Positions 40,317 through 50,747 are shown, numbered from the stretch's first letter. The stretch: DNA of 64,000 nt from Variovorax paradoxus (GCF_030815975.1 NZ_JAUSXL010000002.1:2902501-2966500); one strand, 5' to 3'. Notes: a model not told the origin generated them from the letters alone. Numbers and translations are program-made.

Positions 40317-41228
40317 TCAGGAGCCCCCTTCGTTCCAGTGAAGTTTCTTGCGCAGCGTGTCGAAGTAGCTCCAACCGCGCGGATGCAGAAAGCGCACGCG
40401 GAAGTCGGAGCGGCGCACCACCACGCGATCGCCGATCGCGAGCGAGGCCAACGACTGCATGTCGAAATTGGCGCTGGCGTCGCGCCCGGCCACCAGTTCG
40501 ATCACGATCTCGTCGGCGTCGGGCAGCAGCACGGGGCGGTTCGACAGCGTGTGCGGCGCAATGGGCACCAGCACCCAGCCCGGCACCGCAGGATGCAGCA
40601 GCGGCCCGCCGGCCGAGAGCGCATAGGCCGTCGAACCGGTAGGCGACGCGATGATCAGGCCGTCGGCGCGCTGGTTGGCCACGAAGTGCCGGCCGACCGA
40701 AACGCGCAGCTCGACCATGCCCGAGGTGGCGCCGCGGTTGACCACCACGTCGTTCATTGCCAGCGCATCGAAAACCGAGGCGCCGTCGCGCATGACCTGC
40801 GCATGCATGAGGCTGCGGTGGTCTTCTTCGTATTCGCCGGCCAGCATCGGGATCAGCGTGGCCTGGTAGTTGTCCAGCGGAATGTCGGTGATGAAGCCGA
40901 GCCGGCCGCGGTTGATGCCGATCAGTGGAATCCCGTAGCACGCGAGCTGCCGTCCGATGCCCAGCATGGTTCCGTCGCCTCCCACCACCAGGCCGAGATC
41001 GCAGCGCTGTCCGATTTCCTCGACGCTCAGCGGTTCGTAGCGGCCGCCGACGCTGGCGTCCGCATCGGCTTCCTCGGAAGCCGATTCTTCGACGAACACC
41101 TCGCAGCCTTGCGATTCCAGGAAGGCGCCGATGTCTTCCATCACGCCGTCGCGGGCATCGGCCTGCGCCCGGGCGCCTGAAGCCTGGTATTTGCCGATCA
41201 GCGCGACGTGACGAAAGCGGGAGGTCAT
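40317..41228 (-). CDS. nadK: NAD kinase
   Basis: Phosphorylates NAD to NADP. A 303-residue protein with the [11 protein letters not shown] motif (~70-80), [11 protein letters not shown] (~95) and [16 protein letters not shown] (~180). It is first in the minus-strand nadK-recN-rapZ operon and divergent from hrcA, with only 28 bases between start codons. This order (hrcA/nadK-recN) is common in proteobacteria. Confidence 0.96.
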   Translation of the reverse strand: MTSRFRHVALIGKYQASGARAQADARDGVMEDIGAFLESQGCEVFVEESASEEADADASVGGRYEPLSVEEIGQRCDLGLVVGGDGTMLGIGRQLACYGIPLIGINRGRLGFITDIPLDNYQATLIPMLAGEYEEDHRSLMHAQVMRDGASVFDALAMNDVVVNRGATSGMVELRVSVGRHFVANQRADGLIIASPTGSTAYALSAGGPLLHPAVPGWVLVPIAPHTLSNRPVLLPDADEIVIELVAGRDASANFDMQSLASLAIGDRVVVRRSDFRVRFLHPRGWSYFDTLRKKLHWNEGGS

Positions 41229-41256
41229 CTACAAATTACAACACTAAAATCTTGCA

Positions 41257-42264
41257 ATGCTGGACGACCGTGCCAAGTTGCTCCTCAAGACGCTGGTAGA
41301 GCGCTATATCGCCGAAGGCCAGCCGGTCGGGTCGCGGACTTTGTCGCGCGCCCCGGGGTTGGACCTGTCTCCCGCGACCATCCGCAACGTCATGTCCGAC
41401 CTCGAGGGACTGGGGCTGATCGCCAGCCCGCACACCTCGGCCGGACGCATTCCCACCGCGCGCGGCTACCGGCTGTTCGTCGACACCATGCTCACGGCGC
41501 AGCGCGAGCAGATGAGCACGCCGAGCCTCGCGCCCGACCAGCCGCAGAAGGTGATTGCCAACGCAGCCAACCTGCTGTCCAACCTGTCGCAGTTCGTCGG
41601 CGTGGTCATGGCGCCGCGGCGGGCCTCGGTCTTCAAGCAGATCGAGTTCCTGCGGCTCTCGGACCGGCGGCTGCTGGTGATCATCGTCTCGCCCGACGGC
41701 GACGTGCAGAACCGGGTGATCTTTCCGGAGGCCGATTACACGCAGTCCCAGCTGGTGGAAGCGTCGAACTACATCAATGCCCACTACGCGGGCCTGACCA
41801 TCGAGCAGGTGCGCGACCGCCTGCAGTCCGAAGTCGAAAAACTGCGCGGCGAGATTGCCGCGCTGATGCAGGCGGCGGTCAAGGTCAGTTCCGAGGTGCT
41901 CACCGAGGCACAGGAAGACGACGTCGTGATTTCCGGCGAGCGCAACCTGCTTTCTGTCACCGATTTCTCGAGCGACATGGGCCAGCTGCGCCGGGCCTTC
42001 GAGCTTTTCGAGCAGAAGGCGCAGCTGATGCGGCTGCTCGACGTGTCGAGCAAGGCCGAGGGCGTGCGCATCTTCATCGGCGGCGAAAGCCAGGTGGTGC
42101 CGTTCGAGGAACTCTCCATCGTCAGCGCCAACTACGAAGTCGACGGGCAGGTGGTGGGCACGCTGGGCGTCATCGGGCCCACCCGCATGCCTTACGAGCG
42201 CATGATCCAGATCGTGGATATCACCTCGCGGCTGGTCAGCAATGCGCTGAGCCACCGCAAATAG
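41257..42264 (+). CDS. hrcA: Heat-inducible transcription repressor HrcA
   Basis: A 335-residue repressor of class I heat shock genes. The N-terminal winged helix includes [15 protein letters not shown] and [13 protein letters not shown] (~35-47) and [20 protein letters not shown]. The dimerisation and inserted domains follow. No CIRCE operator (TTAGCACTC-N9-GAGTGCTAA) is visible in this window, so its targets lie elsewhere and it is not obviously autoregulated. Confidence 0.96.
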   Translation: MLDDRAKLLLKTLVERYIAEGQPVGSRTLSRAPGLDLSPATIRNVMSDLEGLGLIASPHTSAGRIPTARGYRLFVDTMLTAQREQMSTPSLAPDQPQKVIANAANLLSNLSQFVGVVMAPRRASVFKQIEFLRLSDRRLLVIIVSPDGDVQNRVIFPEADYTQSQLVEASNYINAHYAGLTIEQVRDRLQSEVEKLRGEIAALMQAAVKVSSEVLTEAQEDDVVISGERNLLSVTDFSSDMGQLRRAFELFEQKAQLMRLLDVSSKAEGVRIFIGGESQVVPFEELSIVSANYEVDGQVVGTLGVIGPTRMPYERMIQIVDITSRLVSNALSHRK

Positions 42265-42297
42265 GCGAGCACCGCGAATAGAATCGTGGCCTCTCGT

Positions 42298-42374
<77 letters not shown>

Positions 42375-42422
42375 CTTGCATTCATTTCCAAGCTTGGTTC
42401 GCCAGGGGCCAGAAATGGATGC

Positions 42423-42428
42423 TATAAT
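42423..42428 (+). promoter_or_regulatory. Consensus -10 box upstream of tRNA-Arg
   Basis: A perfect TATAAT lies 10 bases before the tRNA-Arg gene. No good -35 is at the standard distance; TTGGTT at 42394-42399 is too far upstream (23 bases). Confidence 0.5.
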
Positions 42429-42438
42429 CGATAGCTGT

Positions 42439-42515
42439 GCGGCTGTAGCTCAGTTGGATAGAGTACTTGGCTACGAACCAAGGGGTCGTGGGTTCAATTC
42501 CTGCCAGCCGCACCA
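42439..42515 (+). tRNA. tRNA-Arg (ACG)
   Basis: A 77-nt tRNA. Acceptor GCGGCTG pairs with CAGCCGC; discriminator A, encoded CCA. The anticodon arm CTTGG-CTACGAA-CCAAG gives ACG, whose A34 is normally deaminated to inosine. Confidence 0.95.
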
Positions 42516-42523
42516 CTCTCTTG

Positions 42524-42563
42524 AATGGCCTAGAAGGTTTATCCCTTCTAGGCCATTTTCTTT
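42524..42563 (+). terminator. Rho-independent terminator after the tRNA pair
   Basis: A perfect 14-base-pair stem (AATGGCCTAGAAGG and its complement, 42524-42537 and 42544-42557) is followed by TTCTTTT. It ends the tRNA-Arg transcript. Confidence 0.85.
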
Positions 42564-42701
42564 TGGGGGCGGGCCAAAACTGCCTGCCGCGGCGGCTTCT
42601 TGTTCTCCGTGGTCTCAATGGCGGCTTGTGGCTTGCGCAAGACGGGCCCGGGCGCTTTGGCGCTAGAGTCCGGCTGGTCATCATCAAACGGCACAGCGAC
42701 C

Positions 42702-43148
42702 ATGGGTATTCGGCCAAAGCAGTTTGCATTCCAGTTCCTCCTGCTGTCGCTGGCAGCAGGCTCTGTATCGGCAGGGACCATCACCTGCGTCCCGGCCGCA
42801 AGCAACGGGGCGGCAGCGCCTTTCAACCGGGTCCGCAGGATTGCGATCGATGAGCACTCCCGCACCGTCAACATGGACGTCGTGCGCTCCAGGACGAAGG
42901 ACACGGAAACCATGGGCAAGCTGCGAGCGGATCTGGTGAGCATGGAAGACAGCCAGTCCGGAGAGCCCGTCTATGTCTTCAATTCCATTCCGGCAGCAGG
43001 CGCCGAAGTCACGAGTCTTTTCAAGTTGTTCAAGGCGGCTGAGTGGCGCCTGATCAGTGCCGATGTCGCCTTCGTGAACAAGGTGCCTGCCGTGAGAGCC
43101 GTCGAGCAAGGCGTGGTCTTCGACTGCAAGCGCTCCGACATGGGTTGA
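42702..43148 (+). CDS. Small secreted protein of unknown function
   Basis: A 148-residue protein starting MGIRPKQFAFQF with signal core LLLSLAAGSVSAG and likely cleavage before TITC. The mature part has only two Cys (TITC near its start and DCKRSD at the end), which could pair. Segments such as VYVFNSIPAAGAEVTSLFKLF and VAFVNKVPAVRAVEQGVVFDC suggest a compact alpha/beta domain. I do not recognise a family. It sits alone between the tRNA terminator and greB. Confidence 0.65.
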   Translation: MGIRPKQFAFQFLLLSLAAGSVSAGTITCVPAASNGAAAPFNRVRRIAIDEHSRTVNMDVVRSRTKDTETMGKLRADLVSMEDSQSGEPVYVFNSIPAAGAEVTSLFKLFKAAEWRLISADVAFVNKVPAVRAVEQGVVFDCKRSDMG

Positions 43149-43199
43149 AGAAAATGGAAAACTGGAATTGCGAGCCTTTCTAAATTCAGGGGTTCTGCC

Positions 43200-43778
43200 T
43201 TGAGCAAAGCATTCACCAAGGAAACCGATACCGACAGCGACGACGACGGCGGCGAAAGCACGGCCCCCGCGCTGCCGAGCGGCAGCAAGAACTACATCAC
43301 GCCGGCCGGCTATGCGCGGCTGCGCGACGAATTGCTTCAACTGATGGATGAAGAGCGCCCGAAGGTCGTCGAAGCCGTGCATTGGGCCGCCAAGAATGGC
43401 GACCGCTCCGAAAATGGCGACTATCTCTACGGCAAGAAGCGGCTGCGGGAGATCGATCGGCGCATCCGTTTTCTCACCAAGCGGCTCGAAATTGCCGAAG
43501 TGACCGATCCCTCGGTCCATCACGGCAGCGACCAGGTTTTCTTTGGCGCGACGGTGCGCTATGTCGACGAGACCGGCGACGAGCGCAGCGTGACGATCCT
43601 GGGCATCGACGAGGCGGACAGTGCCCAATCGCAGGTCAGCTGGATTTCTCCGATTGCCCGCGCGCTGCTCAAGTCACGCGAAGGCGACGTGGTGAAACTC
43701 GTGACGCCGGGCGGGGTGCATGAGGTCGAGCTGTTGTCCGTGAGCTATCCGGCGCCGGGTTCGAGGCCGGCCCGGTAG
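43200..43778 (+). CDS. greB: Transcription elongation factor GreB
   Basis: Stimulates RNA polymerase to cleave backtracked transcripts. A 192-residue protein: an acidic N-terminal extension (KETDTDSDDDGGES), the coiled-coil domain from YITPAGYARLRDELLQLMDEERP (~38) through RSENGDYLYGKKRLREID (~77-94), and the FKBP-like C-terminal domain. The start is TTG 43200, preceded by AGGGG; no ATG fits. It converges on spoT with a 16-base gap. Confidence 0.94.
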   Translation: MSKAFTKETDTDSDDDGGESTAPALPSGSKNYITPAGYARLRDELLQLMDEERPKVVEAVHWAAKNGDRSENGDYLYGKKRLREIDRRIRFLTKRLEIAEVTDPSVHHGSDQVFFGATVRYVDETGDERSVTILGIDEADSAQSQVSWISPIARALLKSREGDVVKLVTPGGVHEVELLSVSYPAPGSRPAR

Positions 43779-43794
43779 TTTTCCGGCGCTCCGG

Positions 43795-46050
43795 TCAGGG
43801 CGCAGGAACCGTTCTCGCGGCGGTCAGCACCGAGGCCGTGCGCCGTGCGGCGCGCAGCACGCTGTCGAGATGGCTTCGGTCGCGCACGGCAATCACGAAG
43901 CGCAGGTCGGTCGAATCCTGCGGCGTTTCGTCGGCCATTTCGACGTGCGTGATGTCGGCTTCGGCGTCTGCCAGGGTCGCGGCCACCCGCGCCAGCACGC
44001 CCTTGTCGTTTCGCACGGTAATGACCACACCGGTTTCGAAGGTACGGGTTGGCTCGTCCGCCCATTCGACCGCGAAAAAGCGCTCGCTGTCCTTGTGGCG
44101 AAGCCGCTGGCCCACGCCGCAGGACTCGGTATGCACGACCAGGCCTTCGCCATGCCCGAGGTAGCCGACGATTTCGTCGCCCGGAATCGGCCGGCAGCAC
44201 AGCGCAAAGCGGACCGACGAGTTCTCGCTGCCATCCAGCGTGACGGCGCCCTGGGAAATGGTCTCGTGCGAGATGAAGCGCTCGCGGCTCAGCAGCAGTG
44301 CATCGGGCCGCTCGCCCAGTTCGGACAGCATGGCCACCAGCCGCTTTGCCACGATGCTGGCGATCCGCTTGCCCAGGCCGATGTCGGTGAGCAGCTCCGC
44401 GCGGGTGCGGTTGCCCGTGAAGCGCAGCAGTTTTTCCCACAGCACCTGGTGTTCGGCGTCTTCGGCCGGCAACTTGCTGAGGCCTTCGGCACGCAGTGCC
44501 TGGGCCAGCAGTTTCTCACCCAGGCCTTCGGATTCGGCGTGCGCCAGCGTCTTCAGGTAGTGGCGGATCTTGGAGCGTGCCCGGCCGGTTCGCACGAAGC
44601 CGAGCCACGCGGGGTTGGGCGTGGACACCGGCGCGGTAATGACCTCGACCACGTCTCCGTTCTTGAGCTCTGTGCGCAGCGGCACCTGGTCGCCATTGAT
44701 GCGTGCTGCCGAGGTGTGGTCGCCGATGTTGCTGTGGATGGCGTAGGCGAAGTCGACCACCGTGGCGCCGCGCGGCAGCGCCAGGATCTGGCTCTTCGGC
44801 GTGAAGACGTAAACCGCATCGGGAAACAGGTCGACCTTGACGTGGTCCCAGAACTCGGCGGCGTCGCGGGTCTCGTCCTGGATGTCGAGCAGCGACTGCA
44901 GCCACTTGGTGCCGAGCCGGTCGTTGCTGGCCGCGTTCGGCTCGGCGGCCTTGTAGAGCCAGTGCGCCGCCACGCCCGATTCGGCCACCACGTGCATGGC
45001 TTCGGTGCGCAGCTGGAATTCCACGTTCACGCCGGCCGGCCCCACTAGGGTGGTGTGCAGCGACTGGTAGCCGTTGAGCTTGGCGATGGCGATGTGGTCC
45101 TTGAACTTGCCCGGCAGCGGCTTGTACATCTGGTGCAGGATGCCCAGGCCGGTGTAGCAGGCAATCACGTTCGGCACGATCAGGCGAAAGCCGTAGATGT
45201 CGGTCACCTGGGCAAAGCTCAGGTGCTTTTCTTCCATCTTGCGGTAGATCGAATAGAGCGTTTTCTCGCGCCCCGCAATGCGCAGCGTCATGTTGGCGTT
45301 GGCAAAAGCCGTCTCGACCTCGCGCTGCACCTTCTGGATCAGATCGCGGCGGCGTCCCCGCGCCCGGGCCACGGCCTTGGACAGGGTCGCGTAGCGCCAG
45401 GGTTTCAGATGGCGGAACGACAGTTCCTGCAGTTCGCGGTACGTCTGATTCAGGCCCAGCCGGTGCGCGATGGGCGCATAGATTTCGAGCGTTTCGCGCG
45501 AGATCCGGGCCCATTTTTCGCGCGGCGCATCGTCGAGCGTGCGCATGTTGTGCGTGCGGTCGGCCAGCTTGACGAGAATGACGCGCACGTCGCGCGCCAT
45601 GGCCAGCAGCATCTTGCGGAACGATTCGGCCTGGTTTTCCTCGCGGGTATTGAACTGCAGCTTGTCCAGCTTGGTGAGCCCGTCGACCAGCTCGGCCACC
45701 GGCGCGCCGAAGCGCTCGATCAGTTCGGGCTTGGTGACCCCGCAATCCTCGATGGCATCGTGCAGCAGGGCGGCCATCAGCGCCTGGGCATCGAGCTTCC
45801 ATTCGGCGCATTGCGCCGCTACGGCGATCGGGTGGGTAATGTACGGCTCGCCGCTGTTGCGCAGCTGGCCCAGGTGGGCTTCGTCGGCGAAGCGGTAGGC
45901 ACGGCGGACCAGCTCGGTGTCTTCGGGGCTCAGGTAGTCGAGCCTGGCGGTCAGCGCGGCAAAGCTTGCGGCAGCCGCATTCAGCGCCGCCGGACTCGGC
46001 TTGGGCGTGCCCGTGGGGGCATGGGACTGATGTTTGGCAACCGCGCTCAT
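43795..46050 (-). CDS. spoT: Bifunctional (p)ppGpp synthetase/hydrolase (SpoT/Rel type)
   Basis: A 751-residue stringent-response enzyme. The HD hydrolase domain includes YITHPIAVA and LLHDAIEDCG (~85-100), so hydrolase residues are present. The synthetase domain follows (VTDIYGFRLIVPN, NGYQSLHTTL). A TGS domain (VYVFTPKSQILALPRGATVVDFAYAIH) and a C-terminal ACT domain complete the protein. The intact HD motif distinguishes it from RelA. It is downstream of yicC-gmk-rpoZ, separated from rpoZ by a terminator hairpin. Start ATG 46050 begins MSAVAKHQ. Confidence 0.95.
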   Translation of the reverse strand: MSAVAKHQSHAPTGTPKPSPAALNAAAASFAALTARLDYLSPEDTELVRRAYRFADEAHLGQLRNSGEPYITHPIAVAAQCAEWKLDAQALMAALLHDAIEDCGVTKPELIERFGAPVAELVDGLTKLDKLQFNTREENQAESFRKMLLAMARDVRVILVKLADRTHNMRTLDDAPREKWARISRETLEIYAPIAHRLGLNQTYRELQELSFRHLKPWRYATLSKAVARARGRRRDLIQKVQREVETAFANANMTLRIAGREKTLYSIYRKMEEKHLSFAQVTDIYGFRLIVPNVIACYTGLGILHQMYKPLPGKFKDHIAIAKLNGYQSLHTTLVGPAGVNVEFQLRTEAMHVVAESGVAAHWLYKAAEPNAASNDRLGTKWLQSLLDIQDETRDAAEFWDHVKVDLFPDAVYVFTPKSQILALPRGATVVDFAYAIHSNIGDHTSAARINGDQVPLRTELKNGDVVEVITAPVSTPNPAWLGFVRTGRARSKIRHYLKTLAHAESEGLGEKLLAQALRAEGLSKLPAEDAEHQVLWEKLLRFTGNRTRAELLTDIGLGKRIASIVAKRLVAMLSELGERPDALLLSRERFISHETISQGAVTLDGSENSSVRFALCCRPIPGDEIVGYLGHGEGLVVHTESCGVGQRLRHKDSERFFAVEWADEPTRTFETGVVITVRNDKGVLARVAATLADAEADITHVEMADETPQDSTDLRFVIAVRDRSHLDSVLRAARRTASVLTAARTVPAP

Positions 46051-46094
46051 GGCTACCACTTTAGCGTGACCGCTGTAGGGACGCGTCCAGACGT

Positions 46095-46124
46095 AAAAAA
46101 AGCACCGCTTTGCGGTGCTTTTTC
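46095..46124 (-). terminator. Terminator hairpin between rpoZ and spoT
   Basis: AGCACCGC (46101-46108) and GCGGTGCT (46112-46119) form a tight stem with a 3-base loop, flanked by an A-run and a T-run. It can act in either direction; on the minus strand it follows rpoZ and may attenuate read-through into spoT. Confidence 0.8.
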
Positions 46125-46150
46125 GTTGCAGGGCTGCGTCAGAGCAAAGA

Positions 46151-46354
46151 TCAGCCCGGCACCTTCTTGAGCATTTCAATGCCGATCTTGCCTTCGGCGA
46201 TTTCGCGCAGGGCGGTGACGGCAGGCTTGTTCTTGCTTTCGATCTTGGGCGCATGACCCTGGCTCAGCATGCGCGCACGGTAGGTGGCGGCCAGAACCAG
46301 CTGGAAGCGGTTGGGGATCTGAAGCAGGCAATCTTCGACGGTGATGCGGGCCAT
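46151..46354 (-). CDS. rpoZ: RNA polymerase omega subunit
   Basis: A 67-residue omega subunit beginning [10 protein letters not shown], with [19 protein letters not shown]. It assists RNA polymerase assembly and forms part of the ppGpp site in proteobacteria. The gmk-rpoZ-spoT arrangement is conserved. Confidence 0.96.
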   Translation of the reverse strand: MARITVEDCLLQIPNRFQLVLAATYRARMLSQGHAPKIESKNKPAVTALREIAEGKIGIEMLKKVPG

Positions 46355-46385
46355 GATGGGAATCTTTCGGTCAGTGAGCAGGAAA

Positions 46386-47018
46386 TCAGGGGATGTTCAG
46401 GGCGGCGAATGTGTCGGCACGTGCGCGGCGCTGTGCAGAATACCGAAGCCGCTGAGCGTGGACGATCGCCTTGAGATCGAAAAGCGCGCGCTCAAATAAC
46501 TCGTTGATTATAACGAAATCGAATTCTCCCGCCCGGGCCATTTCTTCGGCCGCATTCTTGAGGCGCAGCTCGATAACGGCGGCGCTGTCTTCGCCGCGCC
46601 GCTCCAGCCGGGAGCGCAGCTCTTCCCAACTGGGCGGCAGGATGAAGATCATGACTGCGTTGGCAAAGGTCTTGCGGATCTGGATGGCGCCCTGGAAGTC
46701 GATTTCGAGAATGACGTCGGCGCCCTGGGCCACCCGCTCCTCGATGGCTTTCTTGGAAGTGCCGTACCGGTGTCCGTGCACATGGGCCCACTCCACAAAG
46801 CCGTCCGCCGCAACCATGGCGTCGAATTCGGACGGCGAGGTAAAGAAGTACTCCCGGCCGTGCTTTTCCTGCCCGCGGGGTGGCCTGGTGGTGTGGGAAA
46901 CCGAGGGCTGGACGGCCGTGTCCAGTTCCATGAGCGCCTTGACCAGGCTCGATTTGCCGGCGCCGCTGGGCGCCGCCACGACGAAGATGTTGCCTGGATA
47001 GTCCATTCGCTCGCTCAT
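46386..47018 (-). CDS. gmk: Guanylate kinase
   Basis: Converts GMP to GDP. A 210-residue kinase with P-loop [17 protein letters not shown] (~13-29), [19 protein letters not shown] and [16 protein letters not shown] 47018 overlaps the yicC stop (ATGA); the Met at residue 5 is an alternative. It precedes rpoZ by 31 bases. Confidence 0.96.
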   Translation of the reverse strand: MSERMDYPGNIFVVAAPSGAGKSSLVKALMELDTAVQPSVSHTTRPPRGQEKHGREYFFTSPSEFDAMVAADGFVEWAHVHGHRYGTSKKAIEERVAQGADVILEIDFQGAIQIRKTFANAVMIFILPPSWEELRSRLERRGEDSAAVIELRLKNAAEEMARAGEFDFVIINELFERALFDLKAIVHAQRLRYSAQRRARADTFAALNIP

Positions 47019-47929
47019 TCGATGTTCTGTACCTGTTCGCGCATCTGCTCGATCAGCACCTTCATGTCCACGCCGATGCGCGTGAGGTCCAGCGCCGCAG
47101 ACTTGGAGCCCAGTGTATTGGCCTCGCGATGCAGCTCCTGGATCAGGAAGTCCAGCCGCTTGCCGATTTCGCCGCCCTTCTTGAGCAGCCGCTCGATCTC
47201 GTCGAGGTGCGAATTCAGGCGCGTGAGCTCTTCCGCCACGTCGATGCGGATCGCGAAGGCGGTTGCCTCGGTCAGCGCCCGGTCCTGGGCCGCCTCGGGC
47301 AAGGTGCCGCCGGTCAGGCCCATGGCTTCCTGCCAGCGCTCCAGGAAACGCGCCCGCTGCTGCTCGACCAGCTGCGGAATCAGCGGTCCGGCCTGTTCGA
47401 CCAGGGTGCGCAGCTGGGCCAGATGGGCCTCCAGCATCTTGGCGAGCCGCGCGCCTTCGCGCTGGCGGGCCGACATCAGCGCATCCAGGGCCTTGCCGGC
47501 CACTTCGAGCAGGTCGCTACCCCAGTCGCCACGGGCGGCGCCGTCGCCGCCGGCCAGGCGCAGCACGTCGGCCACGCTCAGTTCGCGGGCGCCGGGCAGC
47601 CAGGCCTTGATGCCGTCCTGCACGCCGTTGAGCCGCTGCAGCAGCTTGACGGAGGGCTCGACAACGCCCGCCTGGGCGGTGTTCTCGATAGCGGCCCGCA
47701 CCTCGACCTTGCCGCGCTTGAGTTTGCCCGTGAGCAGCTCGCGCAGCGCGGTTTCATGCTGGCGCAGCTCCTCCGGCAACTTGAAGGTGAGATCGAGGAA
47801 GCGGCTGTTGACCGAGCGGATTTCGACCCCGAGCCGGCCCGCGGCGGCAGGCCGTGCTTCGGCTTCGGAGTGGCTGCCGACGGGGCCGTTCTGGCCACTG
47901 GCATAGCCGGTCATGCTGTAAACTGGCAT
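47015..47929 (-). CDS. yicC: YicC family endoribonuclease-like protein
   Basis: A 304-residue YicC/YloC family protein: [12 protein letters not shown] start, [13 protein letters not shown] (~38), and the C-terminal DUF1732 segment [21 protein letters not shown] (~255-275). E. coli YicC has been linked to RNA decay. It heads the yicC-gmk-rpoZ-spoT group, overlapping gmk by 4 bases. A shorter start at 47914 (MTGYAS) is possible. Confidence 0.92.
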   Translation of the reverse strand: MPVYSMTGYASGQNGPVGSHSEAEARPAAAGRLGVEIRSVNSRFLDLTFKLPEELRQHETALRELLTGKLKRGKVEVRAAIENTAQAGVVEPSVKLLQRLNGVQDGIKAWLPGARELSVADVLRLAGGDGAARGDWGSDLLEVAGKALDALMSARQREGARLAKMLEAHLAQLRTLVEQAGPLIPQLVEQQRARFLERWQEAMGLTGGTLPEAAQDRALTEATAFAIRIDVAEELTRLNSHLDEIERLLKKGGEIGKRLDFLIQELHREANTLGSKSAALDLTRIGVDMKVLIEQMREQVQNIE

Positions 47930-48020
47930 TGCGCCTCACTGTGGTTTTGCTTGCAGGCACCGAGGCGTCGGCATGGCGTTCGCTTGCCGCACCATCGCCT
48001 TCGGGCGAAACTCCCGGATT

Positions 48021-49028
48021 ATGTCAAAGGTCAAGCCTTCGCCCCTGCTGCCCGATACGGTCATTGGCGGTTACCGCATCGTTCGCCGGCTTTCCGCAGG
48101 CGGTTTTGGCGTTGTCTACCTCGCCATAGACCCCGGCGGACAGCAGGTTGCCATCAAGGAATACCTGCCATCTTCGCTCGCAACGCGCGGGCCGGGTGAA
48201 CTGACGCCCGAAGTTGCGCCCGAAAAGCTTTCCCTCTACCGGCTCGGCCTCAAGAGCTTTTTCGAGGAAGGGCGCTCGCTCGCGCAGATTTCGCATGCCT
48301 CGGTGGTCAGCGTTCTCAACTTCTTTCGCGAGAACGAAACCGTCTACATGGTCATGAACTACCTGGAGGGTGCCACCCTGCAGGATTTCGTGGTGACCGC
48401 GCGCGACCTGAAACGGCCGAAAGTCTTCCGCGAATCGACCATCCGGTCGCTTTTCGATGAAATCCTGCGCGGCCTGCGCATCGTGCACCAGTACAAGATG
48501 CTGCACCTGGACATCAAGCCCGCCAACATCTTCGTCACCGACGAGGACCGCGCGGTGCTGATCGACTTCGGCGCCGCGCGCGAAGTGCTCAGCAAGGAAG
48601 GCATCTTCATCCGTCCGATGTACACGCCCGGCTTTGCCGCGCCCGAGATGTACCGGCGCGACTCGTCGATGGGCCCGTGGACCGACATCTACGCCATCGG
48701 CGCCTGCATCTACGCCTGCATGCAGGGCTATCCGCCCAACGACGCCCCGCGCCGCATCGAGAAAGACCGGCTCAGCCTGTCGCTGTCGCGCCTGCGCGGC
48801 GTGTACTCCGATAACCTCATCGAAGTGGTCGAATGGTGCATGTCGCTCGATCCGCTTTCGCGCCCGCAGTCGGTTTTTGCGCTGCAAAAGGAACTCAGCC
48901 GCGAAGGCGAGCGGCGCTACACCAAGCTCACCGTCGGCGAAAAGGTGCGGCTTTCATTCGACAACATCCGCTCCTTCGACAAGAAGGCCCTGCCCAGGGC
49001 GGCGGCACCTACCACGCGCCCGGCATGA
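48021..49028 (+). CDS. Eukaryotic-type serine/threonine protein kinase
   Basis: A 335-residue soluble kinase without transmembrane segment. The glycine loop is RLSAGGFGVVYLA (~20-32), catalytic Lys in VAIKEYLP, HRD-like LHLDIKPANIFV (~165, with Leu-Asp in place of Arg-Asp), DFG-like LIDFGAAR, and APE motif GFAAPEMY. It overlaps the PP2C phosphatase start as ATGA, making a kinase-phosphatase operon. In related species this pair also sits between yicC and rph. Substrates are unknown. Start ATG 48021 gives MSKVKPSP. Confidence 0.93.
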   Translation: MSKVKPSPLLPDTVIGGYRIVRRLSAGGFGVVYLAIDPGGQQVAIKEYLPSSLATRGPGELTPEVAPEKLSLYRLGLKSFFEEGRSLAQISHASVVSVLNFFRENETVYMVMNYLEGATLQDFVVTARDLKRPKVFRESTIRSLFDEILRGLRIVHQYKMLHLDIKPANIFVTDEDRAVLIDFGAAREVLSKEGIFIRPMYTPGFAAPEMYRRDSSMGPWTDIYAIGACIYACMQGYPPNDAPRRIEKDRLSLSLSRLRGVYSDNLIEVVEWCMSLDPLSRPQSVFALQKELSREGERRYTKLTVGEKVRLSFDNIRSFDKKALPRAAAPTTRPA

Positions 49029-49939
49029 AATTCTCCGTATTCCAGGTCAGCCGCAAGGGCGGCCGTCTCAAGAACGAAGACCGCATGGGCTACTGCTACA
49101 CGCGGGAATCGGGCCTTTTTGTGCTGGCCGACGGCATGGGCGGCCATCCCGAGGGCGAGGTTGCGGCCCAGCTGGCATTGCAGACCATTGCGGCCCTCTA
49201 CCAGCGCGAAGCCCGACCCACCGTCAAGGACGCCAAGGCCTTCCTGGCCGAATCGGCCATGGCGGCGCACCAGCAGATCATGCGGTACGCAAGCCACAAG
49301 GCCATGCTCGATACGCCGCGCACCACCGTCGTCGCGGCCCTGCTCCAGGGCACCACGGCCACCTGGATGCATTGCGGCGACTCGCGCCTCTACGTGGTGC
49401 GCGACGGCCGCCTGCTGACCCGCACGCGCGACCATTCGCATGCCGAGCGCCCGCGTCCGCATGGCGCCGACATGCCGGTCAACCGCAACCTGCTGCTCAC
49501 CTGCCTGGGCTCGCCGACCACGCCGCTGTTCGATATTTCGGCCCCGCTGCAGCTGCAGCGCGGCGACCGCATCATGCTGTGCTCCGACGGTGTCTGGGGC
49601 GTGCTCGACGACGCCGTCATCGTGCACACGCTGTCTTCCGACAAGCCGGTGTCCGATGCGGCACCCGACCTGGCCGAAATGGCGCTTCGCAAGGGCGGCG
49701 CGCACAGCGACAACGTGACGCTCATCGCCCTCGAATGGGAGATGCCCGACGCGGCGGGCGAAGACCGCGGCGTTTCCACCGAGACCATCGACGACGGCGT
49801 CTTTGCCTCCACCATCCAGGCCGGCATGCCTTCGGACGGCGAGCTCGATGCCCTCGATGAACTCGACGAAGACGCGATCGAGCGCTCGATTGCCGAAATC
49901 AACGAAGCCATTCGCCGCTCTGCTGCCAAGAAAATCTGA
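49025..49939 (+). CDS. PP2C-type protein serine/threonine phosphatase
   Basis: A 304-residue metal-dependent phosphatase. Metal and catalytic motifs are visible: NEDRMGY (~18), [12 protein letters not shown] (~35-46), [12 protein letters not shown] (~118), [11 protein letters not shown] (~186) and [13 protein letters not shown]. The C-terminal tail (~250-304) is acidic ([16 protein letters not shown]). It should reverse phosphorylation by the coupled upstream kinase. Confidence 0.94.
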   Translation: MKFSVFQVSRKGGRLKNEDRMGYCYTRESGLFVLADGMGGHPEGEVAAQLALQTIAALYQREARPTVKDAKAFLAESAMAAHQQIMRYASHKAMLDTPRTTVVAALLQGTTATWMHCGDSRLYVVRDGRLLTRTRDHSHAERPRPHGADMPVNRNLLLTCLGSPTTPLFDISAPLQLQRGDRIMLCSDGVWGVLDDAVIVHTLSSDKPVSDAAPDLAEMALRKGGAHSDNVTLIALEWEMPDAAGEDRGVSTETIDDGVFASTIQAGMPSDGELDALDELDEDAIERSIAEINEAIRRSAAKKI

Positions 49940-50000
49940 TACCCGGGCTGCTTCGGCTTGCGGCTTTACCTCCGCTTTTGTTCCACATACCTCTAGAAAA

Positions 50001-50732
50001 ATGACTGCTTTCACACGAAGCGGCGGCCGTGCCGCCGACCAGCTGCGCCCGGTGCGCATCACCCGCGGCTTCACCATCCACGCCGAGGGCTCGGTGCTCA
50101 TCGAATTCGGCCAGACGCGCGTGCTGTGCACCGCCTCGGTCGAAGAGCGCGTGCCGCCGCACAAGCGCGGCAGCGGCGAAGGCTGGGTCACGGCCGAATA
50201 CGGCATGCTGCCGCGCGCCACCCACACCCGCAGCGACCGAGAGGCCGCCCGCGGCAAGCAGAGCGGCCGCACGCAGGAAATCCAGCGCCTCATCGGCCGC
50301 TCGATGCGCGCCGTGTTCGACCTGGCCGCGCTGGGCGAACGCACCATTCATCTCGATTGCGACGTGCTGCAGGCCGATGGCGGCACCCGCACCGCGGCCA
50401 TCACGGGCGCATTCGTCGCCGCGCAGGACGCCGTCAACAAGCTGCTCGCCGCCGGCACGCTGGCTGCTTCGCCCATCAGGGGCCACGTGGCGGCCATTTC
50501 GGTAGGCATCGTCGGCGGCACCCCGCTGCTCGACCTGGAATACACCGAAGATTCGGCCTGCGATACCGACATGAACGTCGTGATGACCGGCGCCGGCCAC
50601 TTCGTCGAGGTGCAGGGCACCGCCGAGGGCGCGGCGTTCTCCCGCGAGGAGATGAATCTCCTGCTCGGCCTGGCCGAAAAGGGCATCGGCGAACTGATCG
50701 TGCTGCAGCAGCAGTCCCTTGTTTCGAAGTAA
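50001..50732 (+). CDS. rph: Ribonuclease PH
   Basis: A phosphorolytic 3'-5' exoribonuclease that trims tRNA 3' ends. The 243-residue protein has [19 protein letters not shown] at its start, [17 protein letters not shown], and [20 protein letters not shown]. Precedes rdgB on the same strand, a common arrangement in betaproteobacteria. Confidence 0.96.
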   Translation: MTAFTRSGGRAADQLRPVRITRGFTIHAEGSVLIEFGQTRVLCTASVEERVPPHKRGSGEGWVTAEYGMLPRATHTRSDREAARGKQSGRTQEIQRLIGRSMRAVFDLAALGERTIHLDCDVLQADGGTRTAAITGAFVAAQDAVNKLLAAGTLAASPIRGHVAAISVGIVGGTPLLDLEYTEDSACDTDMNVVMTGAGHFVEVQGTAEGAAFSREEMNLLLGLAEKGIGELIVLQQQSLVSK

Positions 50733-50747
50733 TTGATTGATCGATTG

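Noticed and set aside
41229..41256. Possible CIRCE element in front of hrcA
   Set aside because: The 28-base gap has no TTAGCACTC/GAGTGCTAA pair.
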